Part shown: piece by piece, positions 7,307 through 15,701 of the stretch
Position numbering within the stretch: the first letter of the stretch is position 1
Layout of the letters: each line of letters begins with the position of its first letter
From: Catenulispora rubra
GTDB lineage: Bacteria; Actinomycetota; Actinomycetes; Streptomycetales; Catenulisporaceae
Direction: 5' to 3'
Assembly (NCBI RefSeq): GCF_015356825.1
Contig: NZ_JAACYW010000014.1
Location: forward strand, 1 to 64,000
Length of the DNA stretch: 64,000 nt
Program-made: the position numbers and the translations under genes
Notes under the pieces: model-generated
What the model was told of the DNA's origin: nothing
Databases searched by the model: none
Seen by the model: only the letters and a program-made list of their open reading frames with translations

Positions 7307-8610
7307 GTTCGCTTCCTGAAGTTCCGGCGCGGACGCTCGATGACGCGGAGCGCGCTTCCGTCGAGGAACTCAGGACCCTGCAGACCGAGCGCATGGCGTG
7401 GAGCCTGGGCCATGCCTACGCCAACGTGCCGCACTACAAGTCAGCCTTCGACGAAGCCGGCGTGCACCCGCGCGACTTCAAGGAACTGGCCGATCTCAAG
7501 CACTTCCCCTTCACCGCGAAGAAGGACCTGCGCGACAACTACCCCTTCGGGATGTTCGCCGTGCCGAGGGACCAGGTCGCGCGGATCCACGCCTCGTCCG
7601 GGACCACCGGTAAGGCGACCGTCGTCGGGTACACCAAATCAGACCTCGACAACTGGGCTGCCGTCGGCGCGCGCTCGCTGCGTGCCGCGGGCGTCCGTCC
7701 GGGCGATCGCGTCCACGTCGCCTACGGCTACGGCCTGTTCACCGGCGGTCTCGGCGTGCACTACGGCGCCGAGGCGCTGGGATGCACGGTCATCCCGATA
7801 TCCGGCGGTCAGACCGCGCGGCAGGTACAGCTGATCCGGGACTTCGAGCCGGACGTCATCTGCGTGACGCCGTCGTACCTGCTGGCGATCGTCGACGAGA
7901 TGGAGAAGCAGGGCATTGACCCGGCCGCGACCTCGCTGCGGATCGCGGTGCTCGGCGCCGAGCCGTGGACCGACGCCATGCGGACCGAGATCGAGCAGCG
8001 GCTCAAGGTGCACGCCGTGGACATCTACGGGCTGTCCGAGGTGATGGGTCCCGGCGTCGGGAACGAGGACGTCGCGGAGAAGGACGGCACCTATATCTGG
8101 GAGGACCACTTCTACCCGGAGATCGTCGACCCGGCCACCGGCGAGGTGCTGCCGGACGGCGCGAAGGGCGAGCTCGTCTTCACGTCGCTGACCAAGCAGG
8201 CGATGCCGGTCGTCCGTTACCGCACGCGCGATCTGACGCGGCTGCTGCCGGGCCTGAGCCGGCCGATGCGGCGGATGGAGCGGATCACCGGACGCAGCGA
8301 CGACATGATGATCGTGCGCGGCGTCAACCTCTTCCCGAGCCAGATCGAGGAGGAGCTGCTGACCGTCGCGGGGCTCGCGCCGCACTTCGTCTGTGTGCTG
8401 ACTCGCCCGGCGCGGCTGGACGAGCTGTGCGTGCGGGTCGAGGCGCGGGAGGCGGACGTCGACCGGGGCGCGGCGGCGCAGCGGCTGGCGTCCGGCGTGA
8501 AGGAGAGGTTCGGGGTGACCGTTACCGTTGACGTCCTGGACCCCGGCGGCCTGGAGCGGTCGCAGGGCAAGGCGCAGCGCATTCTCGACATGCGGGGCGA
8601 GCACAATTGA
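7303..8610 (+). CDS. paaK: Phenylacetate-CoA ligase PaaK
   Basis: A 435-residue AMP-forming ligase of the PaaK type. The ATP/phosphate-binding motif SSGTTGK is at residues 98-104, YGLSEVMGPG is the adenylate-binding motif, and there is a small C-terminal domain with GRSDDMMIVRGVNLFPSQIE. It activates phenylacetate to phenylacetyl-CoA, the entry step of the pathway. The ATG at 7303 overlaps the thiolase stop; longer in-frame extensions lie inside the thiolase gene and are rejected. Length equals the family norm. The gene ends in a TTGA overlap with the regulator. Confidence 0.93.
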   Translation: MSSLPEVPARTLDDAERASVEELRTLQTERMAWSLGHAYANVPHYKSAFDEAGVHPRDFKELADLKHFPFTAKKDLRDNYPFGMFAVPRDQVARIHASSGTTGKATVVGYTKSDLDNWAAVGARSLRAAGVRPGDRVHVAYGYGLFTGGLGVHYGAEALGCTVIPISGGQTARQVQLIRDFEPDVICVTPSYLLAIVDEMEKQGIDPAATSLRIAVLGAEPWTDAMRTEIEQRLKVHAVDIYGLSEVMGPGVGNEDVAEKDGTYIWEDHFYPEIVDPATGEVLPDGAKGELVFTSLTKQAMPVVRYRTRDLTRLLPGLSRPMRRMERITGRSDDMMIVRGVNLFPSQIEEELLTVAGLAPHFVCVLTRPARLDELCVRVEAREADVDRGAAAQRLASGVKERFGVTVTVDVLDPGGLERSQGKAQRILDMRGEHN

Positions 8611-9221
8611 ACACTGAGACGAGCACGTCCTCCAGGCGCACCACCTACACTCCCGACTCCCTGCTGGAAGTCGCCGTGGCCGTGTTCAACGATCGCGGGT
8701 ACGACGGCACCAGCATGGAGGACCTGGCGCGGGCGGCGGGGATCACGAAGTCGTCGATCTACCACCACGTCAAGGGCAAGGAGGAGCTGCTGACGCGCGG
8801 CGTCAACCGGGCCCTGGACGCGCTGAACGCCTCGCTCGACGCGTTGGACACGCTGGAGCCGCTGCCGGATGCCGGGGAGCTGGACCGGGTGGAGCAGGCG
8901 GTGTTCCGTGCGGTGCAGATCCTGGTCGAGGAGCTGCCGTACGTGACGCTGCTGCTGCGGGTGCGCGGGAACACCGAGGCCGAGCGCGCGGCGCAGGACC
9001 GGCGACGGGAGATCGACCGCCGGCTGGCCGGGTTCGTGGAGCGCGCGGCGGCGGCCGGGGTGCTGCGGACGGATCTGGACCCGCATCTGGCCTCGCGGCT
9101 GGTGTTCGGGATGGTGAACTCGGTGGTGGAGTGGTACCGGCCGGGGCCGGGGCGGTGGTCCGCCGACGACGTCGCCTCGGCGGTGACGCATCTGGTGTTC
9201 GACGGGTTGCGGCGGCGCTGA
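8607..9221 (+). CDS. paaR: TetR-family repressor, PaaR-like
   Basis: A 204-residue regulator. The N-terminal helix-turn-helix lies at about residues 15-60 (GYDGTSMEDLARAAGITKSSIYHH), followed by an all-helical ligand domain. The TTG start at 8607 overlaps the paaK stop (TTGA), placing it as the last gene of the catabolic operon. By analogy with PaaR proteins it should respond to phenylacetyl-CoA and bind the palindrome at 4378-4400. The symbol is by context; the ligand is not shown by sequence. No terminator hairpin was recognised downstream. Confidence 0.78.
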   Translation: MNTETSTSSRRTTYTPDSLLEVAVAVFNDRGYDGTSMEDLARAAGITKSSIYHHVKGKEELLTRGVNRALDALNASLDALDTLEPLPDAGELDRVEQAVFRAVQILVEELPYVTLLLRVRGNTEAERAAQDRRREIDRRLAGFVERAAAAGVLRTDLDPHLASRLVFGMVNSVVEWYRPGPGRWSADDVASAVTHLVFDGLRRR

Positions 9222-9355
9222 TCAGAGGATTGATATCGGCTGCGCTGGTTCCTCCGGCTTTCTTCAGCAAGTTCTCAGCACGCGGCGTCTTGTAAGGGCC
9301 GGGCAGATTCGGGAAGATCTGCGCAAGATGTGGTGCCTGAAGGAAAGTTCGCGAC

Positions 9356-9781
9356 ATGGTCAATGAGCTCGCGCCGGTCGGCACCATCGCCGACCTCTTC
9401 GCCCCTGAGCCGGCGACCTGGGGGCTGCGCGGGGATCCGTATGTGTGGCGGTCCCTGCGCACAATGCTGGCGAAACGAGTGCTGCCCACCTCTGAACGCG
9501 ACCTGGTCGAGATCCTGCGGTCCTCGTTCCGGTGGCTGACCGGGAACGATCTTCAGGACACCTCCACGGATCGGATCTACCGCGAGGAGTTGGCGCGCGG
9601 GGGGATGACCAGCGGGCAGGTCGATCTGGAGGTCTGGCGGAACGTGCTGATCCCGTTGCTGGTCGAGCGGTGGCGGATCGTCGCGCCGGTGGGGTCTGCG
9701 GGGGCGATCGGCCCGGTCGGTGCGGCCGGTCCCGTCAGCCCGGCCGTGACTCAGGGTCCGGCTTCCCACAGCAGCCGGTAG
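9356..9781 (+). CDS. Conserved hypothetical protein
   Basis: A 141-residue soluble protein that I do not recognise. The first 100 residues look well structured, with charged helices and aromatic residues around DPYVWRSLRTMLA and SSFRWLTG. The last 35 become Gly/Ala/Val/Pro-rich. It starts at ATG 9356 with a purine-rich AAGGAAAG upstream. Its end overlaps by about 30 bp the end of the minus-strand phosphotransferase gene (tail to tail), so one of the two C-termini may be secondarily extended. GC3 and codon use match neighbouring genes. No signal peptide or membrane segment is visible. Confidence 0.6.
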   Translation: MVNELAPVGTIADLFAPEPATWGLRGDPYVWRSLRTMLAKRVLPTSERDLVEILRSSFRWLTGNDLQDTSTDRIYREELARGGMTSGQVDLEVWRNVLIPLLVERWRIVAPVGSAGAIGPVGAAGPVSPAVTQGPASHSSR

Positions 9782-10647
9782 TACTCCGTGCGCTCGGCAT
9801 CGGGCGCGATCCCGTACGCGTCGAGCAGCGGCTCCTGCCAGCCGTCGCCGTAGTTCCAGGTGGTCGACCAGGTGGCGATCGCCAGGTCGGACCAGCGGTC
9901 CGCGACGCCGAGAGCGCCGAGGTCCACGTGGCCGGCGAAGCGGCCGTCGGGGGTCAGCAGGGTGTTCGGGGCGCAGGTGTCGCCGTGGCAGACCACGAGC
10001 TTGTCGACCGGCGGGATGTCGGCCAGGCGCTTCAGGATCTCGGCCCGCGTGCGACCGGCGAAGTCGGGATGCCGCGTGCGGTCCGCGCGGCGGTCGGCAT
10101 GGCGTTCGGCCTCGGCGACCCGCTCCTCGGCGGAGGCGCTGAAGGGGCACGCGGCGACGGGCAGGGCGTCGTGGAACGTCCGCAGACTCTCGCCGATGAC
10201 GCGGATGGCGGTCGCAGGATCCTGCTTCCACCGGTCGACGACGGCCATCTCCCCGTCGAGCGCGGCGGTGATGAGCCACGCGCCCTCGGCGTTCGACGCC
10301 TGCTCCAGTACCCGCGGTACGGCCACGAACGCCCCGGCCCACCGCATGCGGGCCGCCTCACCTGCCAGGTCCAGTTCGCTGCCGGCCGGGGCCCACTTCG
10401 CGTAGCGCGCGTCCGGCCCGTCGCCGAGCCGGAAGGTCGAGGCGGCCTCGTTGTACCAGACCGGCACGATGGGCCGGCCGCCCGCCGCCGCGCGGACCGG
10501 GTCGGGGACCGGGTGGTCGGGCGGCGGGATGTTGGCGAAGCTGAGCGAGGTCACACCGGTGAGGATGCCAGGCGGCGGGTGTCCGGGCCGCATGCTTTTC
10601 GGGCCCGGTTCGCTCGTTTGACGCAATTTCGTGCCGATTTCGGCCAT
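9751..10647 (-). CDS. Aminoglycoside phosphotransferase-family (APH) kinase
   Basis: A protein-kinase-like APH-fold enzyme of up to 298 residues. The catalytic loop reads VVCHGDTCAPNTLL and the metal-binding loop GHVDLGALGVADRWSDLA, both diagnostic. The N-lobe (residues 60-110) contains YAKWAP as the likely ATP-binding Lys region. Members phosphorylate aminoglycosides, choline, homoserine or other small molecules, so resistance is only one option. ATG 10593 is an alternative start that would remove 18 weakly structured residues; neither start has a good ribosome binding site. It ends 30 bp inside the convergent hypothetical gene. Confidence 0.82.
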   Translation of the reverse strand: MAEIGTKLRQTSEPGPKSMRPGHPPPGILTGVTSLSFANIPPPDHPVPDPVRAAAGGRPIVPVWYNEAASTFRLGDGPDARYAKWAPAGSELDLAGEAARMRWAGAFVAVPRVLEQASNAEGAWLITAALDGEMAVVDRWKQDPATAIRVIGESLRTFHDALPVAACPFSASAEERVAEAERHADRRADRTRHPDFAGRTRAEILKRLADIPPVDKLVVCHGDTCAPNTLLTPDGRFAGHVDLGALGVADRWSDLAIATWSTTWNYGDGWQEPLLDAYGIAPDAERTEYYRLLWEAGP

Positions 10648-10780
10648 CGAGTGTTGACCGGGGCCGGCGCGCGGCTCGATCCTGGAGCGAGTCGGCTGGC
10701 GCGCGCTCCTTATCGAGGTTGGTGGCCCCCTTTGGGTGGGTGGGTCCTACCCCCGCCGCGCCGAAAGCGTCTCGCCCCTC

Positions 10781-11974
10781 TCAGTTCGGCTCCACCGCGA
10801 GCCGGTACCCCCGCTTCGTCACCGTCGCCACCACGTCCGCGTGCTCCCCGAGCGAGGTCCGCAGCCGCGCGACCGTCGCCTCCACCGCGTGCTCGTCGCG
10901 CCGCATGCCGGTCCAGACGCGGCGCAGCAGCTCGGCGCGGCTGAGGACGCGGCCGGGCTGGCGTGCCAGTTCGCGCAGGACGCCGGCCGGGAGGGGGGAC
11001 AGGGGGACCGGGCGGCCGTCGATCAGGACCGCGTTGCCCTGCACCACGATGTCGCGGCCCGGGGTGTTCAGCCGCCGCCGCACGCGCGGTGGCAGCTCCT
11101 GCGTTATCACTCGGGCGAGCGAGCCCAGGCGGCCCCGGTCCGGCCACACCGGTGTGATGCCGTGCGGTTCCAGCGGCGCCGCGCACACCGGGCCGATGCA
11201 GGCCGCCAGCACGTCCGCCTGCATCGCGTCCACGACGCGGTTCAGGTTGCCGTCGTTCTCCGCCGCCGCCAGGAACGCCGCCGCGCCGGGGGCCGAGGTG
11301 AACGCCACCGCGTGCACCTGGCGCCGGACCACGGCCTCCACCAGGCGGCCGACCGCGGCCGTGTCCTGCGGCGCGCCCCACTGGTACACCGGCACCGGCA
11401 CGACCTCGGCTCCGGCGCCGCGCAGGGCGTCGAGGAACCCGGTGTCGGCGCTGCCGTGCAGCTGCACCGCGATGCGGGTGCCGGTCAGGTCCCGGGCCAG
11501 CAGCCAGGCCAGCAACTCGGTCGAGGACTCCGATGGCGGCGAATACGTTTCGCGCATCCCACACTGCCGGATCGCTCCGGTGGCCTTCGGGCCCCGGGCG
11601 GCCAGGGTGGCGGACGCCAGCACCGTCGACAGCGGCTCGGCCAGGCCCCAGCCCTCGGCCGTGGAGATCCACGCCCGCCAGCCGATCCCGGTCGTCGCCA
11701 CCGCGTAGTCCAGCGGCCCGCGCAGGCACTCCTCGGTCGCGGCCCGCAACACTCTGTCGTCGCTCAGGGGGATGATGCGCATGGTCGGAGCCATCATGAT
11801 CTCCGCGCCGCGCCGCCGCAGCATCGCCCCGAGCTCTTCCCGCCGCCGGTCGGAAGTGATCGCCACGACGCAGCCGACCAGGGGTTCGGGGAGCGCTCCG
11901 GCCTGCGTGACCGTCGGTGAACCCGGGGTATCCGAATCGGTTGTCATCGTGTCCATGTGCCGCACTATCTCCAC
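10781..11974 (-). CDS. nnaR: Uroporphyrinogen-III synthase-like/winged-helix regulator (NnaR type)
   Basis: A protein of up to 397 residues joining a HemD-like uroporphyrinogen-III synthase domain (about residues 30-285) to a C-terminal OmpR-type winged helix (about 300-395; LSRAELLRRVWTG, then EATVARLR and TKRGYRLA). This architecture matches the Streptomyces regulator NnaR, which works with GlnR to activate nitrate and nitrite assimilation genes. The gene is divergent from exactly those genes, which strongly supports the call. Whether the HemD domain is still catalytic or is used as a sensor cannot be told from sequence. The GTG at 11974 and ATGs at 11956 and 11947 are all possible starts. 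Confidence 0.85.
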   Translation of the reverse strand: MEIVRHMDTMTTDSDTPGSPTVTQAGALPEPLVGCVVAITSDRRREELGAMLRRRGAEIMMAPTMRIIPLSDDRVLRAATEECLRGPLDYAVATTGIGWRAWISTAEGWGLAEPLSTVLASATLAARGPKATGAIRQCGMRETYSPPSESSTELLAWLLARDLTGTRIAVQLHGSADTGFLDALRGAGAEVVPVPVYQWGAPQDTAAVGRLVEAVVRRQVHAVAFTSAPGAAAFLAAAENDGNLNRVVDAMQADVLAACIGPVCAAPLEPHGITPVWPDRGRLGSLARVITQELPPRVRRRLNTPGRDIVVQGNAVLIDGRPVPLSPLPAGVLRELARQPGRVLSRAELLRRVWTGMRRDEHAVEATVARLRTSLGEHADVVATVTKRGYRLAVEPN

Positions 11975-12109
11975 GTCCGATTACGGCGGTGTTGCCGACC
12001 GGCTACGGGGCGGTAAGACCGTTCGCGTTCGACTCGCGGCCCTGCGTAACCTCATTGGGCAACGCGTCATGTCGGAGAACTGACGGTGTGAGACCTCCGT
12101 CGCGTGGGG

Positions 12110-12136
12110 GTAACGGAGCGGCGCTGCGACGGAAAC
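12110..12136 (+). promoter_or_regulatory. GTAAC-N17-GAAAC element upstream of nasA
   Basis: GTAAC at 12110 and GAAAC at 12132 are 22 bp apart and lie 23 bp before the nasA start codon. The same pair at the same spacing occurs before nirB. The half-site sequences and the 22-bp register are those of GlnR boxes, although the intervening half-site is poor here. NnaR or GlnR are the candidate binders. Confidence 0.35.
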
Positions 12137-12158
12137 GCACGGTGGCGAGGCTGGGCCC

Positions 12159-14309
12159 ATGGACACGTTCTCGCCGGTCACCCGCACCCACTGTCCGTAC
12201 TGCGCGTTGCAGTGCGGGATGGAGCTGCACGCCGAGGTCGACGGGGCGGAAACTCGGCTGCGCGTCGCGGGTTGGGACGCGTTCCAGGTCACCAAAGGGG
12301 CGTTGTGTCAGAAGGGCGCGACCTCGGCCGAGCTGCTGAATCCGGCCGTGCGCCTGATGTCGCCGCTGATCCGCCGCGCCGCCGACGCCGAGCTGGAACC
12401 GGCGACGTGGGACGAAGCCCTCGACTTCGCGGCGCAGCGCCTGAAGTCGATCGCCGCCGAGCACGGCCGCGACGCGGTAGGCGTCTTCGGGGGCGGCGGC
12501 CTGACACATGAGAAGGCTTATTCACTCGGCAAGTTCGCCCGCGTCGTGTTGCAGACCCCGCACATCGATTACAACGGACGCTTCTGCATGAGCGCCGCGG
12601 CCGCAGCGTCGCAGCGCGCGTTCGGCGTGGACCGCGGCCTGCCGTTCCCACTGGCGGACGTGGCGCACACCGACGTGATCCTGCTGGTCGGCTCCAACCT
12701 CGCCGACACCATGCCGCCGGCGCTGCGGTACCTCACGGCGCAGCGGGAGAACGGCGGGCGGCTGATCGTCGTGGATCCGCGGCGGACGCGGACGGCCGAG
12801 CAGGCGGACCTGCATCTGCAACCGGTTCCCGGTACGGACGCGGCGCTGGCCGCCGGGCTGTTGCACGTGCTGATCGCCGAGCACCTGGTGGACGAGGAGT
12901 TCGTGGCCGCGCGGACCAGCGGGTTCGAGGAGGCGCGGGCCGAGGCGCAGCGGTGGTGGCCGGAGCGGGTCGAGGCGGTGTGCGGGGTGCCGGCGGGGGA
13001 TGTGCGGGCGGCGGCGCGGATGTTCGCCGGTGGCGGTTCCGGCGGCGGCGGCGGTGCCGGTGCCGGTGGCGCCAGTACTGGCCCTTCCGGCACCGGCATG
13101 GTGCTCACCGCACGCGGCACCGAACAGCAGGCCGACGGCGCCGACGCCGTGAACGCCTGGATCAACCTGGCGCTCGCGGCGGGCAAGGCGGGACGTCCCT
13201 ACTGCGGGTATGGCGCCATCACCGGCCAGGGCAACGGCCAGGGCGGACGCGAGCACGGGCAGAAGGCCGACCAGCTCCCCGGCTACCGCAAGATCACGGA
13301 TCCGGCGGCGCGGGAGTACGTCGCGTCGGTGTGGGGCGTTTCGGCGGACGCGTTGCCGGGGCCGGGACGTCCGGCGGTGGAGCTGCTGGCATCGTGCGGT
13401 GCTGATATACGAGCCCTGTTGGTGGCGGGCTCGAATCCGGTGGTGTCGGCACCGGATGCGGACTTCGTGACATCGCGGTTGCAGGCGTTGGAGTTCCTGG
13501 CCGTGTGTGACGTGGTGTTGTCGGAGACGGCAGCGCTGGCAGACGTGGTGTTCCCGGTGACTCAGTGGGCTGAGGAGTCCGGGACCGTGACGAACCTGGA
13601 AGGCAGGGTGCTGCTACGTCGCCAGGCCGTGACGCCGCCCGACGGAGTGCGCTCTGATCTGTTGGTGATGGGAGGTCTGGCGGAGCGGTTGGGGTGGCCG
13701 AAGTTCCTGACCTCGCCGGCCGAGATCTTCGACGAGCTGGCCCTGGCCTCGGCTGGGGGAGTGGCGGACTATTCGGGACTGTCGCACGAGCGGCTGGACG
13801 CGACCTCGGAAGGCGCCGGGCTGCACTGGCCGTGCCCGACGCCGGACCACCCGGGGACGCCGCGGATGTTCCTGGACACGTTCGGGACGCCGGACGGCCT
13901 GGCGCGCTTCGTGCCCGTCGCCTGCGAGCCGGCGGGCGAGGAACCGTGCGCGGAGTTCCCATACCGGCTGACCACGGGCCGGGTGCTGGCGCAGTACCAG
14001 TCGGGGGCGCAGACGCGGCGGGTGCGTGCGCTGAACAAGGCCGAGCCGGGGCCGTTCGTGCAGCTGCACCCGGATCTCGCGGCGGCGCTCGCGGTCGGCG
14101 AGGGCGACCCGGTGCGGGTGACGAGCCGGCGCGGGACGGCGGTCGCGGCGGCGCGTATCAGCGACGTGATCCGCCCGGACACGGTGTTCATGCCCTTCCA
14201 CTGGTCCGGGCCGGGGAAGGCGAACGCGCTGACGCGGCGCACCACTGACCCGGTGTCGGGGATGCCGGCGTTCAAGACCGCCGCGGTGCGGCTGGAGGCG
14301 GCGACGTGA
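12159..14309 (+). CDS. nasA: Assimilatory nitrate reductase, molybdopterin catalytic subunit
   Basis: A 716-residue molybdopterin oxidoreductase. Four Cys at 12, 15, 19 and 50 (CPYCALQC ... ALCQKG) bind the N-terminal [4Fe-4S] cluster. Mo-bisMGD-binding segments include VGSNLADT and VAGSNPVVS, and a molydop-binding domain closes the protein. It is cytoplasmic, with no Tat signal, and reduces nitrate to nitrite using electrons from a partner flavoprotein, presumably the next gene. A Gly/Ala/Ser-rich insert of about 20 residues near position 290 is unusual and probably a surface loop. Start ATG 12159 follows a GAGG. The stop overlaps the next start (GTGA). Confidence 0.9.
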   Translation: MDTFSPVTRTHCPYCALQCGMELHAEVDGAETRLRVAGWDAFQVTKGALCQKGATSAELLNPAVRLMSPLIRRAADAELEPATWDEALDFAAQRLKSIAAEHGRDAVGVFGGGGLTHEKAYSLGKFARVVLQTPHIDYNGRFCMSAAAAASQRAFGVDRGLPFPLADVAHTDVILLVGSNLADTMPPALRYLTAQRENGGRLIVVDPRRTRTAEQADLHLQPVPGTDAALAAGLLHVLIAEHLVDEEFVAARTSGFEEARAEAQRWWPERVEAVCGVPAGDVRAAARMFAGGGSGGGGGAGAGGASTGPSGTGMVLTARGTEQQADGADAVNAWINLALAAGKAGRPYCGYGAITGQGNGQGGREHGQKADQLPGYRKITDPAAREYVASVWGVSADALPGPGRPAVELLASCGADIRALLVAGSNPVVSAPDADFVTSRLQALEFLAVCDVVLSETAALADVVFPVTQWAEESGTVTNLEGRVLLRRQAVTPPDGVRSDLLVMGGLAERLGWPKFLTSPAEIFDELALASAGGVADYSGLSHERLDATSEGAGLHWPCPTPDHPGTPRMFLDTFGTPDGLARFVPVACEPAGEEPCAEFPYRLTTGRVLAQYQSGAQTRRVRALNKAEPGPFVQLHPDLAAALAVGEGDPVRVTSRRGTAVAAARISDVIRPDTVFMPFHWSGPGKANALTRRTTDPVSGMPAFKTAAVRLEAAT

Positions 14310-15619
14310 GCCGCGTCGTGGTGGCCGGCGCCGGGCTCGCGGGGCACGAGGTGGTGCGGCGGCTGCTAGCCGATCCCGCGTTCGACGGCACGATCACCTG
14401 GCACGCCGGGGAGCCGGGGCACCCGTATAACAGGGTGCTGCTGACGGATCTGCTGGCCGGGCGGCACGCGCCGAAGGCGATCGAGCTGCCGACGCTGCGC
14501 GACCCGCGCCTGACCTACGAGACCAGGCAGCTCCGCAACATCGCCGGCGCCGAGTTCGACCACCTGGTGCTCGCCACGGGAGCCGAGCCGGTGATTCCGC
14601 CGGTGCGGGGGAATGCGGTGGCGCTGCGGACGCTCGCCGATGTGCGGACGATCCTCGCCGAGCTTGATGGTGACTTCGACGGTCGAATGCCCGGCGGCGC
14701 GCGCGGCGGATCAGGCAGCGGCGCGGGACCCGCCGGCCGCAAGAACAGCGAGTCGAGCCGCGGTGGCAGCTCTGGCATGGCGCAGATCGGCCGTGGCTTG
14801 CTGTCCGGGTTCGGCAACCGCAGGCATGGTGGGAATCGTCGCGTCGCGGTGATCGGCGGCGGCCCGCTCGGCGTCGAGACAGCGTGCGCGCTGGCCAGCC
14901 GTGGCGTGCGGGTCGAACTCGTGCACCGGGGCCCGCATCTCCTGTCCCGCTGGCTCGATGCCGAGTCGGGCGCTCTCCTCGCCGGCTCGCTCACCGAGGC
15001 CGGCATCGTCGTGCACTGCGACACCGACGTCTCGGCCGCGACCGGCATCTGGCCGACCGCCGATCTCGTGATTCTCGCCTGCGGCGTTCAGCCCCGCGTC
15101 GCGCTGGCGCGTGCCGCGGGACTGCCGATCGGCGCCGGAATCCTCGTCGACACATCCGGTCGTTCCCTCGGCGACGAGCGGATCTTCGCTGTCGGTGACT
15201 GCGCTGAAACCATCGGCGTGGGTGCTGCGGGCGGTGCGCTCGCGGCGTTGGACGGCGCGCGGCGTGCTGTGGCGGCGATCGGCGGGGCGCTGGTTTTGCC
15301 GTCGCTGCCTGCCGTTTCGCCCCTGCGCCTGCGCCTGCGCACGTACGACATCCCTGGCGCCGATGTTGCCGTTCTTGGTCGTCCTCGCGCCGAAGCGTCC
15401 ATCCAGTTCACCGACCAGCGGCGCCGTACACGTAAGGTGCTCGCGCTCGACGGTGACGTGCCGGTGGCCGCTGCGCTGGTCGGCGACGTCACGGCCGCTG
15501 CCGCCCTGGCCTTGGCCATAGCGCGGCCGACCGCTCCCGCGCCGCTGTCGCCGGCCGCACTGCTCGCGTCCCCGGTGCTCGCGTCCCCAGTTCTCACATC
15601 GCCGCTTCTCACATCGTAG
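14306..15619 (+). CDS. FAD/NAD(P)-dependent oxidoreductase, likely nitrate reductase electron donor
   Basis: A 437-residue pyridine-nucleotide disulphide-type reductase related to the N-terminal half of NirB. The FAD motif GAGLAGHEVV is at residues 8-17, HPYNRVLLTDLLAG is typical of the NirB/NasB group, the NAD-binding motif is VIGGGPLGVET, and IFAVGDCAE closes the FAD domain. It should pass NAD(P)H electrons to NasA; the two genes overlap by GTGA. Between the FAD and NAD halves is a Gly/Ser/Arg-rich insert of about 50 residues, and the C-terminus ends in short ALLASPVLASPVLTSP repeats. There is no visible [2Fe-2S] motif, so electron relay may need another carrier. Confidence 0.8.
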   Translation: MSRVVVAGAGLAGHEVVRRLLADPAFDGTITWHAGEPGHPYNRVLLTDLLAGRHAPKAIELPTLRDPRLTYETRQLRNIAGAEFDHLVLATGAEPVIPPVRGNAVALRTLADVRTILAELDGDFDGRMPGGARGGSGSGAGPAGRKNSESSRGGSSGMAQIGRGLLSGFGNRRHGGNRRVAVIGGGPLGVETACALASRGVRVELVHRGPHLLSRWLDAESGALLAGSLTEAGIVVHCDTDVSAATGIWPTADLVILACGVQPRVALARAAGLPIGAGILVDTSGRSLGDERIFAVGDCAETIGVGAAGGALAALDGARRAVAAIGGALVLPSLPAVSPLRLRLRTYDIPGADVAVLGRPRAEASIQFTDQRRRTRKVLALDGDVPVAAALVGDVTAAAALALAIARPTAPAPLSPAALLASPVLASPVLTSPLLTS

Positions 15620-15651
15620 GCGGGCCACGGTGCGGGCGGTTTCGGCGAGGC

Positions 15652-15678
15652 GTAACAAACCCGAATCGGACGGGAAAC
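15652..15678 (+). promoter_or_regulatory. GlnR-like box upstream of nirB
   Basis: GTAAC-N6-GAATC-N6-GAAAC fits the GlnR a-site/b-site pattern gTnAc-N6-GaAAc with one mismatch in the second half-site. It sits 24 bp before the nirB ATG, although the upstream gene ends only 83 bp away. This suggests nitrogen control and a separate nirB promoter. Confidence 0.45.
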
Positions 15679-15701
15679 GGCGCGGCGGCAGCCTGGAGGA
15701 C

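Noticed and set aside
12046-12081. Second GlnR box (GTAAC, GTCAT, GAACT) upstream of nasA
   Set aside because: The half-sites are off register by two bases and have too many mismatches.
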